Positions 50,081 through 59,161 of a stretch of DNA of 64,000 bases are shown in pieces. Numbering within the stretch: position 1 is the stretch's first letter; each line of letters starts with the position of its first letter. A program made the translations under genes and the position numbers. This DNA comes from Dactylosporangium fulvum. GTDB lineage: Bacteria > Actinomycetota > Actinomycetes > Mycobacteriales > Micromonosporaceae. The notes beneath the pieces were generated by a model. That model was given only the letters and a program-made list of their open reading frames with translations. It ran no database searches and had not been told where the DNA came from. The stretch spans positions 6,100,501-6,164,500 of the forward strand of contig NZ_CP073720.1 of the NCBI RefSeq assembly GCF_025137375.1. The letters run 5' to 3'.

Positions 50081-50983
50081 GTGAGTTACCAGTACAAAGC
50101 CAGGCATTCGCAAGACCCGGCGAACCCCGCCTCCCCGTCCCGCAAGCTGCCCATCGTGGCGGCCTCGGCGGTGCTCGTGGCAGCGGCGTCGGCGGCCGGC
50201 CTGACCATCTACCACTCCGCTTCCGCGGTCCCGACCTCGAACGCGCAGACCTGGGCAACGGTCGCGGATCCGTCCCAGTTGGCCGACCCGGCCGCGCGGA
50301 ACCGGGAGCCGCAGCAGGCCGCGCCCGACGCGGCGACCAGCGTGCCGAAGACCGGTTCGAGCAGGGCGCCGTCCCGGTCCGGCGCGACGACCGCTCCGCC
50401 GGCCGCCACGAAGGCCCCGAGCGCCCAGGGCACCCCGAGCACCCCGAGCGCCCAGGCGAGCCCGGCCGCCCCGGCGGCGAAGACCCTCAGCTACCAGTTC
50501 CAGTGGCAGGAGAACTTCTACTTCTGCGGCCCTGCGGCCGCCCGCATCGCGCTGACCGCGCGAGGACTGCAGCCGTCGCAGTCCGAGGTCGCCCAGAGCC
50601 TGCGCACCACGGTCAACGGCACCAACTCGGCCGACGACACCACCCGCGCACTCAACGCCTTCACCAACAGCTCGTTCTACAAGTCCCACTTCATCGGCAG
50701 CCAGGCCGCCACCCAGGCGGACATGGATCAGCTGCGTGCGGACGTCGTCCACGCGATCTCGAACGGCTACCCCGTGGTCGCGAACATCGCGGGTTCCACC
50801 GTGGACAACGACGGCAACGCCCACTCCTACCCGGGCGGCCACTTCCTCACGGTCGTGGGGTACAGCGACAACGGCCAGAACGTGACGATCGCCGATCCCG
50901 CCGATGCCCGCGGTGTCGGCCGGTACACGCTGACCACGGTCAAGCTCGCGCACTGGATCGCACTGCGCGGGTACTCGGCCTGA
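50081..50983 (+). CDS. Exported C39-like cysteine peptidase under c-di-AMP control
   Basis: A 300-residue protein: cytoplasmic start, membrane or signal segment (about 22-46), long Pro/Ala/Ser-rich linker (about 60-132) and a C-terminal C39_2 papain-like domain (about 135-300). The catalytic Cys is in FYFCGPAAARIAL, the His in GGHFLTVVGY and the Asp or Asn in IADPAD. C39-like proteins of this type are thought to cut wall-linked or surface peptides. The GTG at 50081 follows CGAGG. The c-di-AMP riboswitch ahead of it ties expression to wall or turgor state, as for NlpC/P60 genes elsewhere. Confidence 0.88.
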   Translation: MSYQYKARHSQDPANPASPSRKLPIVAASAVLVAAASAAGLTIYHSASAVPTSNAQTWATVADPSQLADPAARNREPQQAAPDAATSVPKTGSSRAPSRSGATTAPPAATKAPSAQGTPSTPSAQASPAAPAAKTLSYQFQWQENFYFCGPAAARIALTARGLQPSQSEVAQSLRTTVNGTNSADDTTRALNAFTNSSFYKSHFIGSQAATQADMDQLRADVVHAISNGYPVVANIAGSTVDNDGNAHSYPGGHFLTVVGYSDNGQNVTIADPADARGVGRYTLTTVKLAHWIALRGYSA

Positions 50984-50989
50984 CCCGTT

Positions 50990-51026
50990 CGTCGGGACGC
51001 CGTCCGCGCCGGACAGCGTCCCGACG
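50990..51026. terminator. Nested hairpin terminator between convergent genes
   Basis: Perfect 11-bp outer stem (CGTCGGGACGC, arms 50990-51000 and 51016-51026) with an inner GTCCG/CGGAC stem, in the gap between the C39-like gene and the convergent hydroxylase-like gene. Confidence 0.7.
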
Positions 51027-51037
51027 GGGTCGGGGTG

Positions 51038-51760
51038 TCAGCGGGTCTCGGCGGTGCCTGCGGTCGCGGGGACGTCAGCCGTGTCGCCGGGATTGGCCTG
51101 CCGCACCACGCCCGGCGACCGCTGGTCGTCCATCCAGGCCTGCAGGGCGGGGCCGGACTCGAAGCTCGCGATCAGCGCGTACCGTGGCTCCGGGCCCAGG
51201 TGGTACGCCGCGTGCCAGAGCCGCTCGGTATCCACGACGAACTGGGCGCCGCGCGGCAGCGGGATGCGGTGTTCGATCGTCGGGTCGTCGTGGTTCTCCC
51301 GCAGGATCATGTAGCTGCCCGGGTCGTCGGTGAGGTTGAGCCAGACCCGTACCACCCACCCCTCGGTCTCGGGGTTCAGCCGGTTGTTGTCGTCCTGGTG
51401 CAGATGCCGCTCGATCACCGTGCTCTTGTCGATCGAGGGCTGCAGCTTGATGATGCGCACCCGCCCGAAGTTGGCGCCGACCGATGTCACCCAGTCGCAC
51501 AGCGTCGGCGCGAGCCGGGCGTTGGCGGTCCAGACGCCGCCCTTGTCCGGCATGCCGTGCTCCCAGAACCCGCGCGGGTCGTCGTCGCCCTGCGCGGAGG
51601 CCAGCACCGCGAAGTTCGTATCACCCCCGGACTTCCAGTCCAGGTATTTGAGGCTCTCCCACTCCTTCGGATCCAGGTGCCCCGCGTGCCGCTTCAGGGT
51701 CACGTATCCGGTCTCGGCGAGGGACTGCAGCTTGTGATGGCGGGTGGGTATGACCGACAC
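51038..51760 (-). CDS. Aspartyl/asparaginyl beta-hydroxylase-like protein
   Basis: A 240-residue cytoplasmic protein with a double-stranded beta-helix fold of the aspartyl/asparaginyl beta-hydroxylase type. Candidate iron ligands are His in ERHLHQDD and the later His in ERLWHAAYH; RYALIASFESG may hold the 2-oxoglutarate Arg. The enzyme family hydroxylates amino acids, free or in peptides; the substrate is unknown. The GTG at 51760 has GGAGG seven bases upstream. It lies 119 bases downstream of the penicillin-binding protein gene, same strand. Confidence 0.78.
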   Translation of the reverse strand: MSVIPTRHHKLQSLAETGYVTLKRHAGHLDPKEWESLKYLDWKSGGDTNFAVLASAQGDDDPRGFWEHGMPDKGGVWTANARLAPTLCDWVTSVGANFGRVRIIKLQPSIDKSTVIERHLHQDDNNRLNPETEGWVVRVWLNLTDDPGSYMILRENHDDPTIEHRIPLPRGAQFVVDTERLWHAAYHLGPEPRYALIASFESGPALQAWMDDQRSPGVVRQANPGDTADVPATAGTAETR

Positions 51761-51879
51761 GAACCGACCTCCAGACGTCGTCGACTTTTGCTGGGGGCCG
51801 CCCTAACCCGAATCCGCCACGGCAAACACCACCGGCGGGATGGCCTTGGAGAGTGACCCCGTCACTCCCCGGGCACCCC

Positions 51880-54063
51880 TCACATCCCCAGCGCCCGCGC
51901 CCGGCTCGGCGCAGGGAACCCCTGCACCGGCTGCCCGCGCAGCGCGATCGCCATGGTCTGCGCGACGGCACTGTTGACGGAGCTGGAAACCCCGTCGCCC
52001 ACGTTGTCGTTCGGGTTGTCGGCGTTCACCGCGATGCCGGCGGCGGCGACCTGCGGCGTGAAGCCGACGAACGTCTCGGTGGAGTTGTACTCGGAGCTGC
52101 CGGTCTTTCCGGCGACCGGCCGCCCGGCCAGGATGCCGGACACGGCCTCGGCCGTGCCGCCGTCGCACTTGCCGAACGCCGACCCCTTGCCGACCGGGCA
52201 CCGCGCCGCGTCGGTCGCCGCGACCGCCACGTCCTCGCTGACCTCTTGGCGGCACTTGGGGGCGGCGGCGTTCACCGGCTTGCCGTCCGCGTCGGTGATC
52301 GACAGTACGGGCAGCGGCTGGCAGTACAGCCCCTTGGCGGCGACCGTCGCGTAGGCGTTGGCGAGGTCCAGCGGGGTGGTCGAGGCGTTGCCCAGGGTGA
52401 ACGAACCCCACTCGTCCACCTTCGCCGCCATCACCTGATCCCCGGCCGCGCGGAACGTGATCCCCAGCCGCTTCGCCATGTCCACGACCCGGCGGACACC
52501 GACCTGCTGCTCGAGCCACACGAAGTAGGTGTTGACCGAGCGGCCGAAGCCGTTCCACATCGTACGGTTGCCGTTCATCCAGCTCGGGCTGGCGTTCGCC
52601 GGGCACCACCGGCCGCCGCAGCTGCCCGAGCCGCTGCCGGGCCACTTGGTCACCAGGCGTCCGGGCGCGTTGAAGGTCGTGTTCAGCGGCATGCCCGCCT
52701 CGAGCGCGGCGAGCATGGTGAACATCTTGAACGTCGACCCCGCCTGGTAGCCGCCGACACCGCCGCCGCCCGCGATGAGCTGGTTCACCGTGTTCGGGTA
52801 CGTCGGATGCTCCCGCGGGTTTGGTTCGAGGCCGAAGTGCCGGTTGACCGCCATGGCGAGGATCCGGCCGCTGCCGGGGGTGACGACGGCCAGCGGCATC
52901 GAACGGGCGCTGCCGTAGCCGTAGACGCCCAGGGACTGGGCGAGTGCCGCCGCCTGCACCCCGGGGTCGAGCGAGGTCACCACCGTGTAGCCGCCGGTTC
53001 GCAGCGCGTCGTCCCGTTCGAACGGCGTGGCCCCGAACTCCGCCTGGCGGCCCCACCATTGCCGGAAGTAGTCGCAGAAGAAGCCCCAGTCGTTGTGCTG
53101 CGGCGTGACGGCCACGCAGTTGTTGGGCGGCCGGCTCTCCTTGATCTCCAGCGGCTGGGCACGCGCGACGGCGGCCTCCGCGGCCGTGACCGTCCCCATC
53201 TTGAGCATCGCGTCGAGCGTGTAGCCGCGCCGTTGCAGCGCGGCCGCGCGGTCGCCGCTGATCGGGTTGTCGGCGTCCGGTGACTGCAGGAGCCCGGCGA
53301 TCAGCGCCGCCTCGGGCAGGCTGAGCTCGGCGGGGGTCTTGCTGAAGTACGTCTGGCTGGCGGCGTAGATGCCGTAGGCGCCAGAGCCGAAGTAGGCGAT
53401 GTTCAGGTAGCGGTTGAGGATGTCCTGTTTACTCAGGCGCTTCTCCAGCTCGACCGCGTAGCGCATCTCGCGAACCTTGCGCGCCGGCGTGTCGATGCCC
53501 GCGTCGACGCGTTGCTGCGGCGACAGGCCCGGATCGTTCTTGAGCGAGTTGCGGACGTACTGCATCGTCAGGGTCGATGCGCCCTGCTGGCTCCTGCCCC
53601 TGCTGTTGGAGACCAGCGCCCGCAGGACACTCCGGCTGTCGACGCCACGGTGCTCGTAGAAGCGGGCGTCCTCGGCCGCGACGACGGCCTTCTGCATCAC
53701 CGGAGCGATCTGGTCCAGCGGCACGTCCCTGCGGTTCTCGTCGTAGAAGGTGGTGATGAGCGTCTTGCCGTCGTTGGCGTAGACGTAGGTGACCTGCGGC
53801 GCCCGGGGTGTCGCCAGGGTCGTCGGCAGCGCCTCCCAGACGCCGGTGCCGGCACGCACCGCGGAGCCGCCGAACAGGCCGAGCGGAAGCACGGCGACCG
53901 CCGTCGCCACCCCCGCGAGGAAGCTGTACAGCACGAACCTGCCGAGCCTGCGCACCAGCGTCGGCGGCTTCGGCGGCAGGCCGGCGTCGGCGTCCCCGGC
54001 GCGACGGGCGGTGGCGGCCTTGGCCGAGTGACGGCTGCCTTTTCGGGCACGGACGAGGCGCAT
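51880..54063 (-). CDS. Bifunctional class A penicillin-binding protein
   Basis: A 727-residue protein: cytoplasmic tail with many Arg and Lys, one membrane helix (about 45-68), a glycosyltransferase-51 domain (about 110-290; EDARFYEHRG and QGASTLTMQYVRN) and a transpeptidase domain (about 370-700) with the three active-site motifs GSTFK, SVN and KTG. It polymerises and cross-links peptidoglycan. No PASTA domain. The ATG at 54063 follows GGGAGAG; an in-frame start at 54192 adds unrelated residues. Its place between two asnB genes and beside Ldt makes this an envelope cluster. Confidence 0.93.
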   Translation of the reverse strand: MRLVRARKGSRHSAKAATARRAGDADAGLPPKPPTLVRRLGRFVLYSFLAGVATAVAVLPLGLFGGSAVRAGTGVWEALPTTLATPRAPQVTYVYANDGKTLITTFYDENRRDVPLDQIAPVMQKAVVAAEDARFYEHRGVDSRSVLRALVSNSRGRSQQGASTLTMQYVRNSLKNDPGLSPQQRVDAGIDTPARKVREMRYAVELEKRLSKQDILNRYLNIAYFGSGAYGIYAASQTYFSKTPAELSLPEAALIAGLLQSPDADNPISGDRAAALQRRGYTLDAMLKMGTVTAAEAAVARAQPLEIKESRPPNNCVAVTPQHNDWGFFCDYFRQWWGRQAEFGATPFERDDALRTGGYTVVTSLDPGVQAAALAQSLGVYGYGSARSMPLAVVTPGSGRILAMAVNRHFGLEPNPREHPTYPNTVNQLIAGGGGVGGYQAGSTFKMFTMLAALEAGMPLNTTFNAPGRLVTKWPGSGSGSCGGRWCPANASPSWMNGNRTMWNGFGRSVNTYFVWLEQQVGVRRVVDMAKRLGITFRAAGDQVMAAKVDEWGSFTLGNASTTPLDLANAYATVAAKGLYCQPLPVLSITDADGKPVNAAAPKCRQEVSEDVAVAATDAARCPVGKGSAFGKCDGGTAEAVSGILAGRPVAGKTGSSEYNSTETFVGFTPQVAAAGIAVNADNPNDNVGDGVSSSVNSAVAQTMAIALRGQPVQGFPAPSRARALGM

Positions 54064-54365
54064 CGAGCTCTCCCAGCGGTACAAGGGTGGTTCACCTGCC
54101 GCCGGGGTCCGTGCGGACCATCGCGGCGGGCGCGCGGCTACCCGAGAGGGATGAGTGGTAAACGGCTCCGGCACGCCGCGCAGCCGGTTCACCCGCCGGC
54201 GGTTTCACCCCGGACCGAAGGCGTAGCCCACCCAGAGGAGCGATCGGAGGAGGGCAGGGCAATCGGACGCCTCCCGTGCCGGGCGCTGATTCGCTGGTTG
54301 GCGTAGCGCTCCACGGCCGCCCGCGGCCGGTCGGCGCTGCACGGTGACGGAAGGGAAACGATGCC
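54064..54365. other. 302-base divergent intergenic region
   Basis: Separates the penicillin-binding protein gene (minus) from the second asnB (plus) and must carry both promoters. I see no gene, strong hairpin or recognised operator. Confidence 0.5.
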
Positions 54366-56285
54366 ATGTGCGGCTTCCTGGTCCATGTGAGCGACAGCCA
54401 GATCTCCCCGGAAACGCTCGAACGCATGGAGCGGCAACTCGACCTGCTCCACCACCGCGGCCCCGATGACACCGTCATCGAGCGGCTCGGCGACGGCGTG
54501 ACGGCCGGTTTCAAGCGGTTGTCCATCATCGATCGGCAGGGCAGCCGCCAGCCGTTGCGGTACCCGCCGGAGGGTCCGGAGGCCGGCCGCTGGGGCCTGG
54601 TCTTCAACGGCGAGATCTACAACTTCGAGGCGCTGCGCGACGAGCTGATCCGCGAGCACGGCGCGGTCTTCGCCACCGACGGCGACAGCGAGGTCGTCGC
54701 CGCCGCGTTCCACCACTGGGGGGAGGCGGCGCTCGGCCGGTTGCGGGGAATGTTCGCGTTTGTCCTGTGGGACGCCGCGAACGAGATGGTGCACGCGGTC
54801 CGGGACCCGTTCGGGATCAAGCCGCTGTACTACCTGTCGACCCCGGGCGAGCTGTGGCTGTCGAGCGAGAAGCCGCCGCTGCTCGAGATCGCCGGGGACG
54901 ATCTCGACACGACCGCGCTGTCGCTCTACCTGACGATGCAGTACGTTCCCGAGCCCTACACGCTGCACCGGGACATCGCCCGGCTGCCCGGCGGCGGGAT
55001 GCTGAGCCGGGCGCTCGGCCGCGCGCCGCTGGTCCGCCGGTACACCAGGACCACGTTCCGGCCTGATCCGACCGCCGACGACGACGGCATCGTCGACGAG
55101 CTGCGCTCGGCGCTGCGCGAGAGCGTCCGGTGCCACCTGCGTGCGGACGTCCCGGTCGGTGCCTTCCTGTCCAGCGGCATCGACTCGACCGGTGTCGTCG
55201 CCCTCGCGGCCGAGGTCGATCCGCAGATCCGCACGTTCACCGTGGGCTTCGACATGCCCGCCGCCGTGTCCGAGATCGAGGTGGCCGAGAAGACGGCCCA
55301 GCACCTCGGCGTCGAGCTGGTGCCCACGGTCGTCAAGCCGGACGACGTGCTGGACGTGCTGCCCCGCATCGTCTGGCACCTGGGCGATCCGGTCGCCGAC
55401 CCGTCGATCGTCCCGCTGTACTGCCTGGCGAGGACGGCGGCGCAACACGTCACCGTCGTCCTGTCCGGCGAAGGCGCGGACGAACTGGCCGGCGGCTACA
55501 CCATCTACCGCGAACCCCGTTCCCTCGCGCCGGTGAGCCGCCTCGCCGATCCGTTCCAGCGCGGCCTGCGCGCCCTGGCCAGAGCGCTCCCCGAGGGCTT
55601 CAAGGGCAAGAGCTACCTGCAACGGGCGACCACGCCGATCCAGACCCGGTACTTCGGCAACGCCCGGGTGTTCAGCGACGAGGAGAAGGCCCGGATCCTC
55701 GGCGGCAGGCCGATGATCGGGCACGCCCACGTCACCTGGCCGCTGTACGCCGAGGCGGTGCACCTCGACGACGCCACGACGATGCAGCACATCGACGTCA
55801 ACACCTGGCTGCCCGGCGACATCCTGACGAAGGCGGACCGGATCTCGATGGCGCACTCGCTGGAGCTGCGGGTGCCGTACCTGGACCGGGGGGTGTTCGA
55901 GGTCATGTCCCGGCTACCGGTGCGGCTGAAGGTGCCGCCGTACAGCCGGACGACCAAGTACGCACTGCGCAGGGCCCTCAAGGGCATCGTGCCCGACTTC
56001 GTCGTCGACCGGCCGAAGCTCGGCTTCCCGACCCCGGCCCGCGCATGGCTGCGCACGGATCTCGCCGAGTGGGCACACCACCTGCTGTCCACGTCAGGCG
56101 CGGGGCAGCTGATCGACCTGGACTACGCGCACACGATGCTGACCGAACACGAGCGCGGCGACGCCGACCACGCCCGGAAGCTGTGGATCCTGTTGTCGTT
56201 CTGCCTGTGGCACGGCATCTTCGTCGACGGCTCGATCCAGCCTCCGCAGACCCGGCGGCCGGACCGTCCGCTGGTGACGGGGTGA
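54366..56285 (+). CDS. asnB: Second asparagine-synthase-type amidotransferase
   Basis: A 639-residue AsnB-family enzyme: glutaminase with Cys2 (MCGFLVH), GEIYNF and RDPFGIKPLYY, then a synthetase domain whose PP-loop reads SSGIDST instead of SGGLDSS and SGEGADELAGGY. It is clearly a different subfamily from the asnB at 45383-47248. Enzymes of this branch act in asparagine synthesis, cell-wall amidation (LtsA) or natural-product pathways. AAGGGA lies about nine bases before the ATG. Divergent from the penicillin-binding protein gene, it favours a wall-precursor role, but this is inferred from location. Confidence 0.87.
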   Translation: MCGFLVHVSDSQISPETLERMERQLDLLHHRGPDDTVIERLGDGVTAGFKRLSIIDRQGSRQPLRYPPEGPEAGRWGLVFNGEIYNFEALRDELIREHGAVFATDGDSEVVAAAFHHWGEAALGRLRGMFAFVLWDAANEMVHAVRDPFGIKPLYYLSTPGELWLSSEKPPLLEIAGDDLDTTALSLYLTMQYVPEPYTLHRDIARLPGGGMLSRALGRAPLVRRYTRTTFRPDPTADDDGIVDELRSALRESVRCHLRADVPVGAFLSSGIDSTGVVALAAEVDPQIRTFTVGFDMPAAVSEIEVAEKTAQHLGVELVPTVVKPDDVLDVLPRIVWHLGDPVADPSIVPLYCLARTAAQHVTVVLSGEGADELAGGYTIYREPRSLAPVSRLADPFQRGLRALARALPEGFKGKSYLQRATTPIQTRYFGNARVFSDEEKARILGGRPMIGHAHVTWPLYAEAVHLDDATTMQHIDVNTWLPGDILTKADRISMAHSLELRVPYLDRGVFEVMSRLPVRLKVPPYSRTTKYALRRALKGIVPDFVVDRPKLGFPTPARAWLRTDLAEWAHHLLSTSGAGQLIDLDYAHTMLTEHERGDADHARKLWILLSFCLWHGIFVDGSIQPPQTRRPDRPLVTG

Positions 56286-56301
56286 CGCCGGGCGGGCCCG
56301 C

Positions 56302-56665
56302 TCAGACGGCCCCGGACGCGGCGGAGTGCCCGGCGCGGTAGCCGCAGACGACGGCCGGGGCGATCGTCGAACCGGGCCCGGGGTACGTGCGGCCCATCAC
56401 CGGCGCGGTCGTGTCGCCCGCCGCGGAGAGGCCGTCCTTGGTGCCGAGGTCGCCGGGCACCCGCGGGTCGCCGTAGTAGTTGTCGTACTCGGTGCGGCTC
56501 CGCCCAAGGTCCTCGTCGACGCCCCTGCGGGCGAAGGCGTTGAACCGCTCGACGGTGGCGGGCGTCGAGGACGAGCCGGCTCGGGATCGCCGGCACGGTC
56601 TTGTCCCGCTCCAGCGTGGCGTGGCCGAAGTCGATGCAGCTCGCCGCGTTGTGGGAAAGCCGCAC
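56302..56665 (-). pseudogene. Degenerate FAD-dependent dehydrogenase (3-ketosteroid-dehydrogenase-like) tail
   Basis: Two out-of-frame pieces of one flavoprotein are visible. The first (about 56550-56665) reads SHNAASCIDFGHATLERD. The second (56302 to about 56560) reads ATVERFNAFARRGVDEDLG, then GDLGTKDGLSAAGD and VMGRTYPGPGSTIAPA, the C-terminal FAD-binding hallmark of KstD/fumarate-reductase-like enzymes. Between them the middle of the protein is deleted and the frame shifts; shorter gaps also occur within the second piece. No start or N-terminal Rossmann motif remains. It is an inactive remnant. Confidence 0.75.
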
Positions 56666-56706
56666 GGGCGTGACCGCGCCGCTATCCCGGCGCGGTTGAC
56701 TGCGGC

Positions 56707-57240
56707 GTGCGTTTTCGACGGGGATGGATCATCGCGGGTGTGGTGGCGGTCGTGATCGCCGGCGTGGCGGCGGTGTCCGTGTGGCGCGTGCGGGCCGCCC
56801 GGCAGCCGCGCCCCGGGGACACCATCTCGTTGCGCGACGGGCGCGTCACGTTTCGGATGCCGCAGGGATGGCGGCGCGTGGCCTGTCCCGGCGATCCTTC
56901 CGGCTGCGTGTTCCTACGTACGCCGCGCGGGGCCGATGACGCCATCGCCGTCATCGTCGTGACACCGAGGCCGCCCGCCCCCGAGGCTGACGCCACGGCG
57001 TACGCCATCGATCCCGCCACCTCGCCGGGCGGTCGGTCCTTCACCGTCGACGGCGCGCGGTTCGCCCGGGCACGCGTCGATGCGGTGACGATCCCGACCG
57101 CGCGGCCCGCCACGACCGTGGTGACGGGACTTCTGCACAACGGCGACAAGGTCTTCCTGACGTGCGCCGAGACGGCCGAGCCCGACCTCATCCGAGCCGG
57201 GTGCGAGGTGATCATCGGCTCGCTGCACGTTCAACGATGA
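56707..57240 (+). CDS. Uncharacterised signal-anchored protein
   Basis: A 177-residue protein with an N-terminal membrane helix (about 7-27) and an extracytoplasmic beta-rich domain (about 35-177) containing three Cys (ACPGDPSGC and a later pair), probably disulfide-bonded. No family is recognised; the MPQGWRRV stretch is reminiscent of PsbP/DUF1795-like lipoprotein domains, but weakly so. The GTG start lacks a good ribosome site. It follows the flavoprotein remnant and stands alone. Confidence 0.6.
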   Translation: MRFRRGWIIAGVVAVVIAGVAAVSVWRVRAARQPRPGDTISLRDGRVTFRMPQGWRRVACPGDPSGCVFLRTPRGADDAIAVIVVTPRPPAPEADATAYAIDPATSPGGRSFTVDGARFARARVDAVTIPTARPATTVVTGLLHNGDKVFLTCAETAEPDLIRAGCEVIIGSLHVQR

Positions 57241-57415
57241 TGGTGCCGGCGGAGTTCTGGATGACCCGCCAGACCGCATGCAGCGTCGGCCGGCGCCGAC
57301 TCACATCCGCCGTCGATACTGGGTCGGAGCATCCATGGGCGGAAGTCGCATCGACCAACGCCGCGCCAATTAAGTCAACCACTCGTAACCAACCAGTTGC
57401 GCGGAAAGGCTCACT

Positions 57416-57883
57416 ATGGTTCGCCGTATGCGGCTGGAGCGGATCACCCCGAAGAACTACGAGACTGCGCTTGCCCTGTCCGTGCGCCCCGACCAGGAGG
57501 ATCTGGTCGCGCCGGTGGTCAAGTCGCTCGCCGAGGCGTACGTCTTCCCCGACCAGGCCTGGCCGCGGCTGATCTACGACGGCGACCGGGTGGTCGGCTT
57601 TGTGATGGCCTTCCTCGGCATCCCGTGGGACCCCGGCCGCGACCCCGCCGACCTGCGCTCCGGCCTCTGGCGGCTGAACATCGCGGCCGACGCCCAGGGC
57701 AGCGGCTACGGCCGGTTCGCCGTCGGAGCCGTCTGCGCGGAGATCCGCGCCCGCGGCGGCGTCCGGGCATACGTCACCTGGGAGCCCCGCGTCGGCGGGC
57801 CGGAACAGTTCTACCTGAAGCTGGGCTTCCGGCCGACCGGTGAGCGCAGTGGTGGCCAGACCGTCGGCGTGCTCGACCTCTGA
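57416..57883 (+). CDS. GNAT-family N-acetyltransferase (spermidine-acetyltransferase-like)
   Basis: A 155-residue acetyltransferase. The core includes RLNIAADAQGSGYGRFAV (acetyl-CoA loop Q-G-S-G-Y-G) and the end motif EQFYLKLGFRPTGE. The N-terminus (RLERITPKNYETAL) resembles spermine/spermidine acetyltransferases of the PaiA/BltD kind. The ATG at 57416 follows GGAAAGG by seven bases. The sequence just upstream (about 57360-57410) is AT-richer and probably contains the promoter. Confidence 0.85.
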   Translation: MVRRMRLERITPKNYETALALSVRPDQEDLVAPVVKSLAEAYVFPDQAWPRLIYDGDRVVGFVMAFLGIPWDPGRDPADLRSGLWRLNIAADAQGSGYGRFAVGAVCAEIRARGGVRAYVTWEPRVGGPEQFYLKLGFRPTGERSGGQTVGVLDL

Positions 57884-57901
57884 GGTTCCGGCCCCGACGC
57901 G

Positions 57902-58765
57902 TCACCGGAACAGGTCGGACAGCGGCACCGGGCGCAGGCCCCGGGCTCGCAGGCCGTCGAGGATCGGCTGCAGCGCCTCGTCGGTGAACCGGGCGTTGGC
58001 CTCGGTGATGTGCATGATGACGATCGAGCCGGGCCGCACCCCGGTCAGGACCGCCTGCACGATCGGCTGCGCGGCGGTGGCGTTGGGGTCGCCGCTGACG
58101 ACGTCTCCCTGCACGACCGTCACGCCGAGCGGGGCCAGCGCCTGCAGCGCGGCATCGTCGTAGCACAGGCCCGGGAAGCGGAAGTAGCGGGTCTGGCGAC
58201 CACCGTACGGGGCGATGACGTCGAAGGTGTGCGCGACGTCCTCGGTCATCTGTGCCGGCGCGATCGACGGCAGGTTGTAACAGGGGGACTTGAACGCCTG
58301 GTGCCGGTAGGTGTGGTTGGCGAGCTCGAACGCCGGGTTCGCGGCCAACCGGCGGGTGACGTCGGGATACGCCTCGACCCATTCGCCGGTGAGGAAGAAC
58401 GTGGCCGGCGTCCCGGTCCGCTCCAGGATGTCGATGACCTTCCGGTTGGCGAAGCTGAGGGTCGGGTCGGCCGCCAGGCGTCGCAGCATGGTGTCGGTCA
58501 TGTCCGCGTCGAAGGTCAACGCGACCCGATTGCCGATCCGGGGACCGTTGTCGACGACCGGCGGGACGCTGCCCGGCCGGGTCGCACCCGGCAGCACAGC
58601 CGGTGACGCCGATGGCGTTGACGACGCCGTCGCCGTCACCGGGTCGGCGGTGACGGCGACGGCGTCGCTCGAGGGCCGCGCCGCAGGCTGGGACGCGCCG
58701 CTCGATGAGGTGCAGGCGGTGAGGAACAGGCAGGCCGCCAGCACGAGGATCACGGGATTGCGCAC
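57902..58765 (-). CDS. Polysaccharide deacetylase lipoprotein
   Basis: A 287-residue exported lipoprotein. The lipobox LTAC gives lipidated Cys18; a Ser/Ala/Thr linker (about 20-75) leads to a NodB/CE4 domain (about 80-287) with TFDADMTD (motif 1), HTYRHQAF (His-x3-His metal site) and RFPG. CE4 enzymes remove acetyl groups from chitin, xylan or peptidoglycan; this surface form probably acts on wall glycan. Motif 1 has Asp-Ala-Asp where the family usually has Asp-Asp-Gly, so activity may differ. It starts at a GTG and converges with the GNAT gene. Confidence 0.87.
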   Translation of the reverse strand: MRNPVILVLAACLFLTACTSSSGASQPAARPSSDAVAVTADPVTATASSTPSASPAVLPGATRPGSVPPVVDNGPRIGNRVALTFDADMTDTMLRRLAADPTLSFANRKVIDILERTGTPATFFLTGEWVEAYPDVTRRLAANPAFELANHTYRHQAFKSPCYNLPSIAPAQMTEDVAHTFDVIAPYGGRQTRYFRFPGLCYDDAALQALAPLGVTVVQGDVVSGDPNATAAQPIVQAVLTGVRPGSIVIMHITEANARFTDEALQPILDGLRARGLRPVPLSDLFR

Positions 58766-59161
58766 CCGCGCATGCTGCCAGACTCGGCGCGGTCCCGCGG
58801 CCCCGATCCATCGACGATCGTCCTGGCGCCTGCCGGCGTGGGCCGGGTGACATCATGGAGGCGCTGGGCGGTGTGCGGTCCCGTCAATCGCGGCTCCCAC
58901 GTTTGCCCCGGCAAGGGTGGGGAAGATCGGACACATGGCCACGACCGGGCCACCCGCGCAGAGCGTCGACACGGACGACGTCCGTGATCGACGGCCAGGC
59001 GGCGGCCCGGAGATCCGGAGCGTCCGGAGCGTCCGGAGCGGTGTAGACGCCGGGCGCGGGGGTAGGCGGGACGTTGCCGCGCCGCTGGGCGCAACCACGT
59101 GCCTGCTGTACCGGCGCGAGCCCACCCCTCGGAGCAGCCATCAGTACCGCAGGAGGAAACC
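58766..59161. other. 396-base intergenic region
   Basis: Between the deacetylase (minus) and the DJ-1-like gene (plus). I see no gene. A short tandem repeat (three nearly identical nine-base units GAGCGTCCG) lies at about 59017-59042. Both promoters must be here. Confidence 0.5.

Noticed and set aside
59017..59042. Short tandem repeat of GAGCGTCCG units as a CRISPR or functional repeat
   Set aside because: Only three adjacent units with no spacers; simple slippage explains it.
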